From NCBI RefSeq assembly GCF_018966525.1, contig NZ_CP076607.1, positions 868,001-932,000 of the forward strand: a stretch of DNA of 64,000 bases. The letters run 5' to 3'. Each line of letters starts with the position of its first letter. The first letter of the stretch is position 1. Made by a program: the position numbers and the translations under genes. Below, one piece after another: positions 16,766 through 25,671 of the stretch. The notes below the pieces were generated by a model. That model did no database searches. It was not told the DNA's origin and worked only from the letters and a program-made list of their open reading frames with translations. This DNA comes from Paenibacillus sophorae (GTDB lineage Bacteria > Bacillota > Bacilli > Paenibacillales > Paenibacillaceae).

Positions 16766-17712
16766 ATGAAAACTCTGTTCGATGAGACCAACATTAACCG
16801 CATCAAACTGAAAAACCGGCTGATCCGCTCCGCTACTCATGAGGGGCTGGCGGATCGGTCCGGCCATTTAACGGACGAAGTCCTAAAGGTGTATCAAGAT
16901 CTCGCCGAGGGAGGCGTCGGACTGATTATTACCGGGGTTGCTTATATTACCGAAGACTCGAAGTATTTGCACGGAATGATGGGGTTCTATGATGACTCCT
17001 TTATTCCGGAGTACCAGAAAATGACGGATATCGCGCATGAAAATGACTGCCCTATCATCATTCAGCTCGCGTATGCCGCCAAAGACGGTGAAATGTGGAC
17101 GGCGGATGCCCGTCGACCGAAGAAATCAAAGCCATCATAGAACCCTTTGGGGAGAGTGCGTTACGGGCGAAACGCGCCGGCTTTGACGGCGTTCAAATTC
17201 ATGCAGGACACAGGTATTTTCTAAGTCAGCTTCTTAGTCCAAGCAAGAACGGCAGGCAGGATGAATACGGCGGGAGTCTGGAGAACAAAGCGAGACTGAT
17301 TATAGAGAGTTACGACGAAATAAGGAGACGGGCGGGCGAAGATTTTGGGGTGTTTATCAAATTAAACAGTACCGATCTGGATGAAGACGATGAGGTGTTC
17401 ACGTCATGCCGTTATTTGTGCAAGCAGCTCGCGGATCGGGGGATAGACGGAATTGAAATCAGCGGGGGATATGGACCGTTTAGGCCAAGCCCATTGTTTC
17501 CCTACAAGGAATCCGTGCTTAGAGACGATGCGGCGCGCATTGCAAAGGATGTACAGGTTCCCGTTATATTGGTTGGACTGAACAGAACGCCCGCTGTGAT
17601 GGAAGAGATATTGAATACGACGGACATCGAATATTTTGCCATCTCGCGGCCCCTGATGCACCAACCGGATTTGCCGAAATCGTGGTGGGAGCAGGCCAAG
17701 CAGCAGGCGTGA
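16766..17712 (+). pseudogene. NADH:flavin oxidoreductase (Old Yellow Enzyme family), frameshifted and internally deleted
   Basis: The first frame (16766-17140) encodes the N-terminal barrel: LFDETNINRIKLKNRLIRSA and GGVGLIITG, up to IIQLAYAAKDGEMWTAD. It then leaves frame near 17107. The second frame resumes with STEEIKAIIEPFGESALRAK and continues through the conserved FDGVQIHAGHRYFLSQLLSP, DEYGG and IEISGG to 17712. Compared with intact relatives about 20 residues are missing at the break (the flavin-loop region), so there is a deletion plus a frame change. The gene appears dead. Confidence 0.8.
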
Positions 17713-17740
17713 AAAGTAGAATGGAAAGGATGTTGATCCT

Positions 17741-18565
17741 ATGAACAACATTACGGATGCCGTAACGCTCCATAACGGCGTCAAAATGCCGCGGCTGGGG
17801 TTTGGCGTATATCAGGTTGAGGACGGAAGACAGGTGGAGCAGTCGGTGCTGTCCGCACTCCGCGCGGGCTATCGAAGCATCGATACGGCGGAAGCCTATT
17901 TTAATGAAGATGGAGTGGGAAGAGCGATTAGGGCAAGCGGCGTACCTCGGGAAGATTTATTCGTCACGACAAAAGTCTGGAATACCAATCAGGGTTACGA
18001 AACGACGCTTCAGGCGTTTGAGAACAGCAGAAAAAGACTCGGACTTGAGTACATCGATCTCTATCTGATCCACTGGCCCGCGAGAGGAAAGTATCTGGAA
18101 GCCTGGAGGGCTTTTGAAAAATTATACCGGGAGGGCTATGTTCGCGCCATTGGGGTGTGCAACTGCCATGAACAGCATTTAAACGCGATCATGCAAAATT
18201 ACGAGACCGTGCCGATGGTCAATCAGGTGGAGCTGCATCCGCTGCTGTCGCAGGAAAGACTGCGCGCTTTTTGCCGGGACAACGGCATTCAAATTGAAGC
18301 CTGGGCCCCGCTGATCCGGGGGCAGTTAAATATCCCTCTGCTGTGGGAGCTGGGAAGAAAATACGGCAAGACGTCTGCGCAAATTATCCTCCGCTGGGAT
18401 TTGCAGCACGGGATTGTGACCATTCCCAAGTCGGTTCATGACAGCCGGATTCGGGAGAATGCCGACGTTTTTGATTTTGAGCTTACCGGGGAAGATATGA
18501 AAGCAATCGATGCGCTGAACCGTAATGCCCGCTGGGGGCCGGACCCTGACAACTTCAACTTTTGA
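17741..18565 (+). CDS. Aldo/keto reductase
   Basis: 274-residue NADPH-dependent (alpha/beta)8 reductase close to Bacillus YtbE/YvgN. The motifs include MPRLGFGVYQV, the catalytic Asp-Tyr in IDTAEAYFNEDGVG, Lys in TTKVWN, His in LYLIHWP and the cofactor loop IPKSVHDSRIREN. These enzymes reduce methylglyoxal and other aldehydes. GAAAGGATG lies upstream of the ATG. With the upstream OYE broken, this is the intact reductase of the AraC-linked pair. Confidence 0.92.
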   Translation: MNNITDAVTLHNGVKMPRLGFGVYQVEDGRQVEQSVLSALRAGYRSIDTAEAYFNEDGVGRAIRASGVPREDLFVTTKVWNTNQGYETTLQAFENSRKRLGLEYIDLYLIHWPARGKYLEAWRAFEKLYREGYVRAIGVCNCHEQHLNAIMQNYETVPMVNQVELHPLLSQERLRAFCRDNGIQIEAWAPLIRGQLNIPLLWELGRKYGKTSAQIILRWDLQHGIVTIPKSVHDSRIRENADVFDFELTGEDMKAIDALNRNARWGPDPDNFNF

Positions 18566-18588
18566 GGCAATAGGAAGCATGAATTACG

Positions 18589-19503
18589 CTACTGATGGAG
18601 TTCGCTGAGCGGAAACTCTCCGTGCGACAGCCTCCAATTGTCCACCCAGAGCTTAGTCCGTTCGATGAATTTACTCGTCGCAGGGGAAGCGTGCTTCATG
18701 GAAGGGATGACGATTCCGAGCGACCGGGAGCTGGGAGCCTGAAGTTCCAGCATGGAGACATGATGGCCCCGGCTGCTTAGAATCATCTCGGAGATAATAC
18801 TGATGCCGAGTCCGCTCTCTACCATGGCGATAATGGCATAATCGTCCCCTGCCTCGAACTGAACTCGCGGCTGATGTGGAAGCTTGCTCAGCACGCGTCT
18901 GACGTCCTGGTCGCAGCCTTTTGTCGGCATGATGAACGACTCTTGCTCGATCTGCGCATAGGATATGCGCTTGCACCTGCTAAGCGGATGCTGCTTGGGC
19001 ACGATACAGACCATTCGGTCCAGCCACAGAGGAATGGCCTCGAAGTTGTCCAAAGTCGGCAAGGACATGAAGCCAAAGTCGATCTCCCCGTTTTTTAGCC
19101 AGTCTTCGATCTCATCGTAATCGCCGTTAATTAGCTTTACCTCGATGAGCGGATGCTCTTCCCGGAAGCTGCTGATGATTCCCGGCAGCCAGTTGATAGA
19201 GACGCTTGAGAATGTGCCGATTCGGATAGTTCCGGCTTCAACCCCCTTAATCGCGGCGATCTCCTGCTTAAGCTGTTCGTCACAGTTCAGCAGACTCCGA
19301 ATATGCTTCAGCACCCGTTCGCCATTTAACGTCAATCGGACGCCCGTCCGATTGCGGATCAGCAGAACGAAACCGAACTCATCTTCAAGGCTGCTGATAG
19401 CATGACTGACCGCGGACTGGGTAAGCCCTAGCGCTTCAGCTGCACGGGTGAGACTCCCCAGCTCAACGATCTTCTGGAAGACTTCGTATTTGATTAAGCT
19501 CAT
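18589..19503 (-). CDS. LysR family transcriptional regulator
   Basis: 304 residues from the ATG at 19503 (GAGGCGGG upstream on the minus strand). The N-terminal winged HTH is typical: FQKIVELGSLTRAAEALGLTQSAVSHAISSLE. The C-terminal effector domain follows. It is transcribed divergently from the EamA exporter, the usual arrangement for a LysR regulator and its target. The effector is unknown. Confidence 0.92.
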   Translation of the reverse strand: MSLIKYEVFQKIVELGSLTRAAEALGLTQSAVSHAISSLEDEFGFVLLIRNRTGVRLTLNGERVLKHIRSLLNCDEQLKQEIAAIKGVEAGTIRIGTFSSVSINWLPGIISSFREEHPLIEVKLINGDYDEIEDWLKNGEIDFGFMSLPTLDNFEAIPLWLDRMVCIVPKQHPLSRCKRISYAQIEQESFIMPTKGCDQDVRRVLSKLPHQPRVQFEAGDDYAIIAMVESGLGISIISEMILSSRGHHVSMLELQAPSSRSLGIVIPSMKHASPATSKFIERTKLWVDNWRLSHGEFPLSELHQ

Positions 19504-19673
19504 AATTCCCGCCTCTTTTTCATGAATATTATTCAACTATATAATTACAAACATTCATTTTATTTATCCTTTATTCAGTTATATACTAACCTTAGATTCG
19601 GGATACGTCCAGTGCCGATCCGGAAGGTGGACATTCCTAGCGATATCACCAGAACACAAAGGAGATGGAATGA

Positions 19674-20570
19674 ATGAAGCCTAGAAACGCCGATTTGCTG
19701 ATGATGCTCGTAACGATGAGTTGGGGCTCGTCTTATCTGTTTATGAAGAACGGACTGGATTCCGTATCCCCGTTCAACCTGGTCGCTCTTCGATTCGGTT
19801 TGGCATTTGTGCTGTGTGCGGCCATATGGTTGAAACGGTTGCGTTCGACGGACAAAATAACGCTAATGTATTCCTTCATACTAGGATTTCTCCTGTTTGC
19901 CGTATCTGCCTCCGTTATCTTCGGTCTCGGAAGTACTTCGACGTCCAATGCAGGGTTTCTTGCCAGCTTGACGGTAATCTTCGTTCCGGCATTGTCGGCA
20001 ATTGTACTGAAGCAGAAGCCGGAAGCGAAGCTGATCGTAGGCGCTTGCTCGGCGCTTATCGGTATCGGGCTGCTCACGATCAGCGGTCCGATGAGCGTAA
20101 AGGCTGGGGATTTATTGTGCATCCTGGCTGCCATGCTGTACGCTGCCCATATTCTGGTGACGGGAGCGGCGGCGAAGACTGCGGACACTCTGAATCTTGG
20201 AATTCTGCAATTAGGATTCGCGGGCGGCTTCGGCTTGTCATTCTCATTCATGTTCGAACATCCCCGGCTCCCTGAGTCAACCGGGGGCTGGGTATCGATC
20301 CTGATGCTAAGCGTCGTATGCAGCGCAATCGGCTATATCGTTCAGTCCATAGCGCAAAAATATACCACGCCAGCGCATACGGGACTTGTTTTCTCGATGG
20401 AGCCCGTTTTTGCCGCGATATTCGCTTACCTTTTCGCGAACGAACTGCTGCCCCTGAGAGGCTACGTTGGAGCCGCATTGATTCTATTAGGGGTGCTGAT
20501 GGCCGAGATGAAGCGGAAGAGTGCTGCTCCGGGTGGTATTGGATACGGCAAAGGAGAGGGGGTGTCATGA
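19674..20570 (+). CDS. EamA/DMT family permease
   Basis: 298 residues with ten membrane helices arranged as two EamA repeats (MTMSWGSSYLFMKNGL-type start and a second repeat beginning near AGDLLCILAAMLYAAHI). AAAGGAG precedes the ATG. Family members export amino acids, metabolites or drugs. The divergent LysR gene probably controls it. Confidence 0.88.
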   Translation: MKPRNADLLMMLVTMSWGSSYLFMKNGLDSVSPFNLVALRFGLAFVLCAAIWLKRLRSTDKITLMYSFILGFLLFAVSASVIFGLGSTSTSNAGFLASLTVIFVPALSAIVLKQKPEAKLIVGACSALIGIGLLTISGPMSVKAGDLLCILAAMLYAAHILVTGAAAKTADTLNLGILQLGFAGGFGLSFSFMFEHPRLPESTGGWVSILMLSVVCSAIGYIVQSIAQKYTTPAHTGLVFSMEPVFAAIFAYLFANELLPLRGYVGAALILLGVLMAEMKRKSAAPGGIGYGKGEGVS

Positions 20571-20597
20571 GTAATTGATTAGTAAGGTATAAGAGGT

Positions 20598-20638
20598 AAG
20601 GTCCTTCCAATTGCTTAATGTAAAGGAGGGGTCTTTTT
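20598..20638 (+). terminator. Terminator after the EamA gene
   Basis: An 11-bp stem with three G-U pairs (20598-20608 with 20625-20635) is followed by TTTTT. Confidence 0.6.
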
Positions 20639-20753
20639 ATGTTGTTTAGGGATAGTGATAAGTATTTAAGAAGCAACATTCTGATAGGTTTATGCCTTTT
20701 GATTCGTATTACATAGTAGGTACCGAACAATAGGGTGAGGGAGGGCAGCATTT

Positions 20754-21290
20754 GTGAAAATAACAGAAGATAATGTTGTACAACAAACTAAAAACCGCAA
20801 CGAGAGGGCCATTGCATTCATTATTCAAATGTACGGGGGATTACTCACGGCGATTATTAAACGTCATGTACAGAACAGTCAGCTGGATTATGAAGAATGT
20901 TTAGATGATGTGCTGCTGGCCATTTGGCATAATATCGACGCATTTGATGAAAGGAAAAATACATTTAAGCAGTGGATTGCCGCCATTGCAAAGTACCGCG
21001 CAATTGATTACCAGCGGAGAATGATGAGAAACCGGCAGCAATTTATCAGTACGGAAATATCCGATCATCTATACCAAAAGCAGCCGATATCCCCGAAACA
21101 AGATGTGGAGGAAGTGTTAGCTCACTTATCTTCCAAAGAACGGGCCATTTTTGAGAAGTACTATTTAGAGGGGGTATCATCTCGTGAAATAGCACTGCAA
21201 ATGAATGTGAAGGAGTCCTGGATTCATAACAAGCTCTCACGCGGGCGCAAGAAGCTGAAACAGATTTTTATTCCTAAGAATGAGGTGTGA
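20754..21290 (+). CDS. ECF-type RNA polymerase sigma factor
   Basis: 178 residues with region 2 (YEECLDDVLLAIWHNIDAFDERKNTFKQWIAA in two parts, then KYRAIDYQRR) and region 4 (LSSKERAIFEKYYLEGVSSREIALQMNVKESWIHNKLSRGRKKL). The start is GTG at 20754 behind GGGAGG. It overlaps the following DUF4179 gene frame only slightly and is probably held inactive by that membrane protein. The stimulus is unknown. Confidence 0.9.
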   Translation: MKITEDNVVQQTKNRNERAIAFIIQMYGGLLTAIIKRHVQNSQLDYEECLDDVLLAIWHNIDAFDERKNTFKQWIAAIAKYRAIDYQRRMMRNRQQFISTEISDHLYQKQPISPKQDVEEVLAHLSSKERAIFEKYYLEGVSSREIALQMNVKESWIHNKLSRGRKKLKQIFIPKNEV

Positions 21291-21294
21291 ATCC

Positions 21295-22272
21295 ATGTCA
21301 ATGTATACAGAGTTAAATGATTTGCAGCTTGATGTATCAGAATATGAGGAAATGCCTTTAACAGAGATTGAACGAAAAAAATGGGAAAAACGTGTATTAA
21401 TAAAGCTTCATCAACGCAAACATAACTACTCAAAAAAATGGATAGGGCTAGCTGCCGCCCTCCTTCTGGCAATAGGTGTAACCATTCCTCTTGGAAAAGT
21501 ATCGCTCGCACAGATGCCATTTGTGACGGGACTCATCGAACATTTTATTAATGGAGACAAACCAGCCAATTATTCAGCCTATAAAACAGCAATTGGTGAA
21601 CCGGCTGTAAATGCATATGGCAAGCTGACACTGAATGAAGTGCTAGTCGATGCGGACAGGCTCCTCATAAGCTCGACATTTGAGCCGGCTAAAGGCGTCT
21701 CTTTTGATTATCAAACTTTTTTGTCTCCACATGTCCTTGTCAACGGAGAAGACCTTCAAAAATCAGGAGGAGCACAGTCGATTAAAGTAAATGATGGCAT
21801 GTATACGATTTATGGGGATATAAAGATGAGTCATTTACCGAATGATGGTCCGCTTCAAATCAAAATCACTTATGATACAATCAGTAAACGTAAAAGGATT
21901 GCGATTGAAGAGCCGTGGGTATTTAATATAACGGTGTCAACAAGTCAGTTAGAGAAAGATACAAAAACGTTTACTTTAGGCAAGACCATCACACTCAATA
22001 ATGGAGAAAAAGTAACGCTTAAAAAGGTGATTGTCACCCCTGTTTCGACATTAATCTATTATGATGCGACAGAGGCATCGGAATCGACTCGTTTCAAACT
22101 TATTTCCTCTGGCGGTAAGGAAGTTCCTTTTAGTGAAGGCTATGGCTCTAGCGATATTGGAGACACTTCATATACCCGTTATGCACCGATTGATTTAGAG
22201 AAAGAGACCTATTCGCTTATCCCTGTTGATGAGAATGATGAAGAGATAGGGCCTGAAGTTCAAATTCAATAA
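21295..22272 (+). CDS. DUF4179 membrane protein, probable anti-sigma factor
   Basis: 325 residues. The cytoplasmic N-terminus (about 40 residues, with EYEEMPLTEIERKKWEKRV) would bind the sigma factor; one membrane helix follows (WIGLAAALLLAIGVTIPLG), then a large outside domain of the DUF4179/DUF5643 kind. The ATG at 21295 has GAGGTG upstream. The 4-base spacing from the sigma stop supports co-transcription and a sigma/anti-sigma pair. Confidence 0.8.
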   Translation: MSMYTELNDLQLDVSEYEEMPLTEIERKKWEKRVLIKLHQRKHNYSKKWIGLAAALLLAIGVTIPLGKVSLAQMPFVTGLIEHFINGDKPANYSAYKTAIGEPAVNAYGKLTLNEVLVDADRLLISSTFEPAKGVSFDYQTFLSPHVLVNGEDLQKSGGAQSIKVNDGMYTIYGDIKMSHLPNDGPLQIKITYDTISKRKRIAIEEPWVFNITVSTSQLEKDTKTFTLGKTITLNNGEKVTLKKVIVTPVSTLIYYDATEASESTRFKLISSGGKEVPFSEGYGSSDIGDTSYTRYAPIDLEKETYSLIPVDENDEEIGPEVQIQ

Positions 22273-22314
22273 TGAGAAGCGAACGCCGACACATCCTATT
22301 GGGAGGTGTTGAAG

Positions 22315-22563
22315 ATGAATGAGCCGGGTTTGGAGAAGGCGATGGACACCCTGCAATATTTGAGCCAGGATTCGGAGGCCAGACGAATGTATGAGGCCAG
22401 ACAGAAATATTTGCACGATGAAGCTTCCATGATTGAGGGGGCGAAGTCGGCGGGTATTGCGGAAGGAATATATAAAGGAAAAAGAGATGTGGTCAAGAAT
22501 ATGCTCGCTATGGGCTTAGACATTGCTACAATTGCCAAGGCGACGGGTCTTACCCAAAGATGA
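22315..22563 (+). pseudogene. C-terminal remnant of an Rpn/PD-(D/E)XK recombination-promoting nuclease
   Basis: About 83 codons ending in EGIYKGKRDVVKNMLAMGLDIATIAKATGLT, the typical tail of Rpn (YhgA-like, PDDEXK_2) proteins. The nuclease core, normally about 200 residues upstream, is absent. GGGAGGTG precedes the ATG, so a short peptide may still be made. Confidence 0.6.
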
Positions 22564-22861
22564 GATTAAGTCTATAAAGCTTTAATGATGTACCTCTTGT
22601 TGAATTTGTGGGTTTATGAGGGTTAATGGGCGAGGCGGCCTTTCTCTCGAGGCGAAAAAACTATGCAGGCGGGTGAAACAGCGTGCACTTGAATGCTCCA
22701 TTGTCCGCGTTTCTTGAGATAAGGGAGGTTAGATATCCTTCCGGCGGCCAGCGTTTGAGAAGTCTATTGAAATCGCACTAGAAAATAAAAAATTATTGTT
22801 GTCCTCTCAGTCAATTCATGTTATATTACTTTTTGTGGCTGTATTATTTTTGTGTTCATAC

Positions 22862-22946
<85 letters not shown>

Positions 22947-22991
22947 TACAAGATAGATAAATGACGATGCAGTCCAAGTTACTTAGCAACA

Positions 22992-23026
22992 GCTCTTCAA
23001 TTATGAAGAGCCTTTTTCTTTTTTTG
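22992..23026 (+). terminator. Terminator after tRNA-Leu
   Basis: GCTCTTCA (22992-22999) pairs with TGAAGAGC (23004-23011), followed by a long T-rich tract. Confidence 0.85.
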
Positions 23027-23061
23027 GGGACAAAGTTTATTTGGAAGAGAGGTGAGGATAT

Positions 23062-24447
23062 ATGATCCAGCCTAATGCGAACGTGAAACAGGGATTCCTT
23101 GAAAAATATTTTTCCGGGCAGTCCATGGACTACCGCCAGATGATCTCGCTTTTTATCCCGATTCTGATTGATCAGGCTTTCGTAGTCGGTCTTAATCTTA
23201 TCAACACGGCTATGATCAGCTCGGCGGGAGTAGCGGCGATCAGCGCGGTGAATATGATCGACTCGATTAACATTTTTTTGCTTAGTGTGTTTATCGCCGT
23301 CGCGACAGGCGGAACGGTTGTAGTTGCCCAGTATAAAGGGAGCGGCAACAACGCTATGGTCTCCAAGGCGACAGCCGGCGCCGTATCTTCCGTATCTTTA
23401 CTGGCACTTGTCGTCGGGTTGTTCGGGGTGCTGTTTCACGGTCCTCTGCTTAACCTGCTGTTCGGCGCGGCGGCGCCGGATGTCATGGCCAATGGCAGGA
23501 CCTATTTGATCGGCAGCAGCATCTCATTCTTAGGCATTGCGGTTGTGGAAGCGGTGTGCGGGGCCCTTCGGGGGATCGGCAGTACGCGGGCTTCGCTTTT
23601 TCTATCGCTGATTATGAATCTGATTTACGTCCTCTTAAATCTCGTATTTATTAATTTGCTGAATATGGGCGTTCTCGGTATGAGCATATCCATTAATATA
23701 GCCCGGTATTTGGCGGCGTTTTGCGCCCTGTACTATTTGTTCCGGCTGGACAGCAACCTGCAAATCAAGCTCCGCGACATCCTGTCACTCAATCTATCCA
23801 TGTTGAAAAAAATTATGTTCATCGGCTTCCCGTTTGCGGCGGAGCAAATGTTCTTTAACGGGGGCAAGATTTTGACCCAAATCTTTATCGTAAGCTTAGG
23901 CACGTACGCGATTGCCGCCAATGCGATTGGCGCCGCTTTTGCCGGTGTTATGCAAATTCCCGCGAACGCACTGGCTTTGACTATTATTACCGTGGTCGGT
24001 CAATGCATGGGGCGGGGCGATGTTAACGATGCGAGAAAGTTCATTAAATCCTTTATTGTGGCGTCGTCGCTGTCCTTTGTGCTTATGGGATTGTTGATTT
24101 TGCCGTTCTTTGGGCCGCTCGTGTCGCTGTTTCACCCCCCTGCTGAAATTGTGGACGATATTTTCTTGATTGTACTTATCAATACGATTCTCCAAATTCC
24201 ACTCTGGTCTATCAGCTTTATTGTTCCTTCGGGGCTTCGGGCGGCGGGCGATTCCAAGTTTACTTCGATCGTTTCCATGCTGTCCATGTGGCTGTTCCGC
24301 GTCGTGCTTGGTTATATTTTGGGCATTGTTCTGGACTTAGGCGTTCTTGGCGTCTGGCTTGCGATGGACTGTGAATGGGCTGTGCGGGGCGGGATTTTTC
24401 TCAAACGGTTCCTCGGCAAAAAATGGTATCAGCACCGCCTTATTTAA
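23062..24447 (+). CDS. MATE family efflux transporter
   Basis: 461-residue, 12-helix exporter. Two MatE repeats are visible, with LFIPILIDQAFVVGLNLINTAM near the start and a second repeat beginning at about residue 250 (IGFPFAAEQMFFNGGKILTQI). It uses a Na+ or H+ gradient to expel cationic compounds. GAGAGGTGAGG lies upstream. It does not appear to be in an operon with the preceding tRNA. Confidence 0.92.
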   Translation: MIQPNANVKQGFLEKYFSGQSMDYRQMISLFIPILIDQAFVVGLNLINTAMISSAGVAAISAVNMIDSINIFLLSVFIAVATGGTVVVAQYKGSGNNAMVSKATAGAVSSVSLLALVVGLFGVLFHGPLLNLLFGAAAPDVMANGRTYLIGSSISFLGIAVVEAVCGALRGIGSTRASLFLSLIMNLIYVLLNLVFINLLNMGVLGMSISINIARYLAAFCALYYLFRLDSNLQIKLRDILSLNLSMLKKIMFIGFPFAAEQMFFNGGKILTQIFIVSLGTYAIAANAIGAAFAGVMQIPANALALTIITVVGQCMGRGDVNDARKFIKSFIVASSLSFVLMGLLILPFFGPLVSLFHPPAEIVDDIFLIVLINTILQIPLWSISFIVPSGLRAAGDSKFTSIVSMLSMWLFRVVLGYILGIVLDLGVLGVWLAMDCEWAVRGGIFLKRFLGKKWYQHRLI

Positions 24448-24573
24448 CAGGCAGAACGCCAGTCTCAATGTCAGCAGAGTGTTCCCTTCTATTAAGTTCG
24501 AAAGAGATTCATTGCCAGCGTAGAGGTGTTGCCTTATTATGGATGTAACAAATCGTCTATAGGAGGTACACGA

Positions 24574-24993
24574 ATGACGCATATCATTTTCTATACCAAG
24601 CCCGGTTGTATGGGAGCCGTCCGTCAAAAGGCGCTGCTGGAAAGTTACGGTCATACTCTGGAGGAACGGTCGCTGCTGAGTACGGAATGGACACCCGAGA
24701 AGCTGGAGCCCTATCTTGCAGGCTTGGAGCTGAAAGAGTGGTTCAATCCGAACGCCCCTGCGGTCAAATCGGGCCAGGTCATTCCGGGGGCTCTTTCCCG
24801 GGAAGAGACGCTCGACTTGTTATGCACCGACCCCATCTTGATTAAGCGCCCGCTCATGAATATCGGGGATCAAGTTCTTGCAGGTTTCGATGCGGAACAT
24901 CTAAAGCAGATTGGTCTTTGTGAAGTTCCCTCCGGTTACAATACAGGATGCCACAGCCAGGATCAAGGCGGCACCTGCGCTTCCGGATCGTAA
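24574..24993 (+). CDS. Nitrogenase-associated ArsC-like protein
   Basis: 139 residues with a thioredoxin-like ArsC/Spx fold: IIFYTKPGCMGAVRQKALLESYGH, the ArsC helix EWTPEKLEPYL and the cis-Pro region LIKRPLMNIGD. It resembles the 'nitrogenase-associated protein' group. The N-terminal CxxxxR-type site has only one Cys (PGCMG), and the C-terminus adds two extra Cys (YNTGCHSQDQGGTCASG), perhaps for metal or disulfide chemistry. AGGAGG is placed 8 bases before the ATG. Role not established. Confidence 0.75.
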   Translation: MTHIIFYTKPGCMGAVRQKALLESYGHTLEERSLLSTEWTPEKLEPYLAGLELKEWFNPNAPAVKSGQVIPGALSREETLDLLCTDPILIKRPLMNIGDQVLAGFDAEHLKQIGLCEVPSGYNTGCHSQDQGGTCASGS

Positions 24994-25029
24994 ACAAGCT
25001 TTGCCAGGATTTTATAGTGACGCTGTGAT

Positions 25030-25058
25030 GAGAGTGCCTTAACAGGCGCTCTCTTTTT
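25030..25058 (+). terminator. Terminator after the ArsC-like gene
   Basis: GAGAGTGCC (25030-25038) pairs with GGCGCTCTC (25045-25053), followed by TTTTT. Confidence 0.75.
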
Positions 25059-25220
25059 ATTTTGCCAGCTGATTTTCGCTGCATTACCGGTGGCCTGGGC
25101 CTGCTATTTCAATGTTAACTTAGCTCCCGTAGTTTCGAAATGTTTGTTGAACAGCCTTGGTATTCTACTAGACAGGCAGTATAGTGTTGTTAATATGCCG
25201 ACACTTACAGTAGGAGGGGG

Positions 25221-25553
25221 ATGCGAATGTCGAACAGGATTGCGATAGGCAGCAGCGACGGGCAATGGATTGACCAGCATTTCGGCAGCTGCGAACAGTT
25301 TATGATTTATGATGTATCCGCGGAGGGCGAGTGGATACTCGCGGAAGTCCGCAAGACAGGAAGTGACGGCTTCACGGGCAGGCACAGCCAGGAGCAGTTA
25401 AACAAAATAATCGGCCTTTTATCCGATTGCAGCACAGTGCTTGTCAGCCGGATCGGCATGGGGGTAGGAGAGGAGCTTAAGGAGCGCGGGATTGCGTTCA
25501 GCACCGATTATATCTCGCTTAAGCATGCGCAGGAGAAGCTTATTACCACCTGA
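25221..25553 (+). CDS. NifX/NifB-type dinitrogenase iron-molybdenum cofactor family protein
   Basis: About 110 residues with the family start IAIGSSDGQWIDQHFGSCEQFMIYDV, the ribonuclease H-like fold that binds FeMo-cofactor precursors. The sequence ends with a short helix (LKHAQEKLITT). The actual start may be the ATG at 25227, because AGGAGGGGG at 25212-25220 is almost adjacent to 25221. Members also occur in non-fixing bacteria, so nitrogen fixation is not implied. A terminator precedes it, so it is transcribed separately from the ArsC-like gene. Confidence 0.8.
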   Translation: MRMSNRIAIGSSDGQWIDQHFGSCEQFMIYDVSAEGEWILAEVRKTGSDGFTGRHSQEQLNKIIGLLSDCSTVLVSRIGMGVGEELKERGIAFSTDYISLKHAQEKLITT

Positions 25554-25616
25554 TCCTTCGCTGCTGGAGCTGTTAACAATACACTTGGGATGCTATCAAA
25601 AAGTTGGTCAGTAACG

Positions 25617-25655
25617 AAACCAACCCGCCCTAACAGCGGGTTGGTTGTTTTTTTA
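25617..25655. terminator. Strong terminator between convergent genes
   Basis: AACCAACCCGC (25618-25628) pairs exactly with GCGGGTTGGTT (25636-25646), followed by a T-run on the plus strand. It separates the NifX-like gene from the convergent glycosyltransferases. Confidence 0.85.
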
Positions 25656-25671
25656 CTCTCTATCTCCCACC

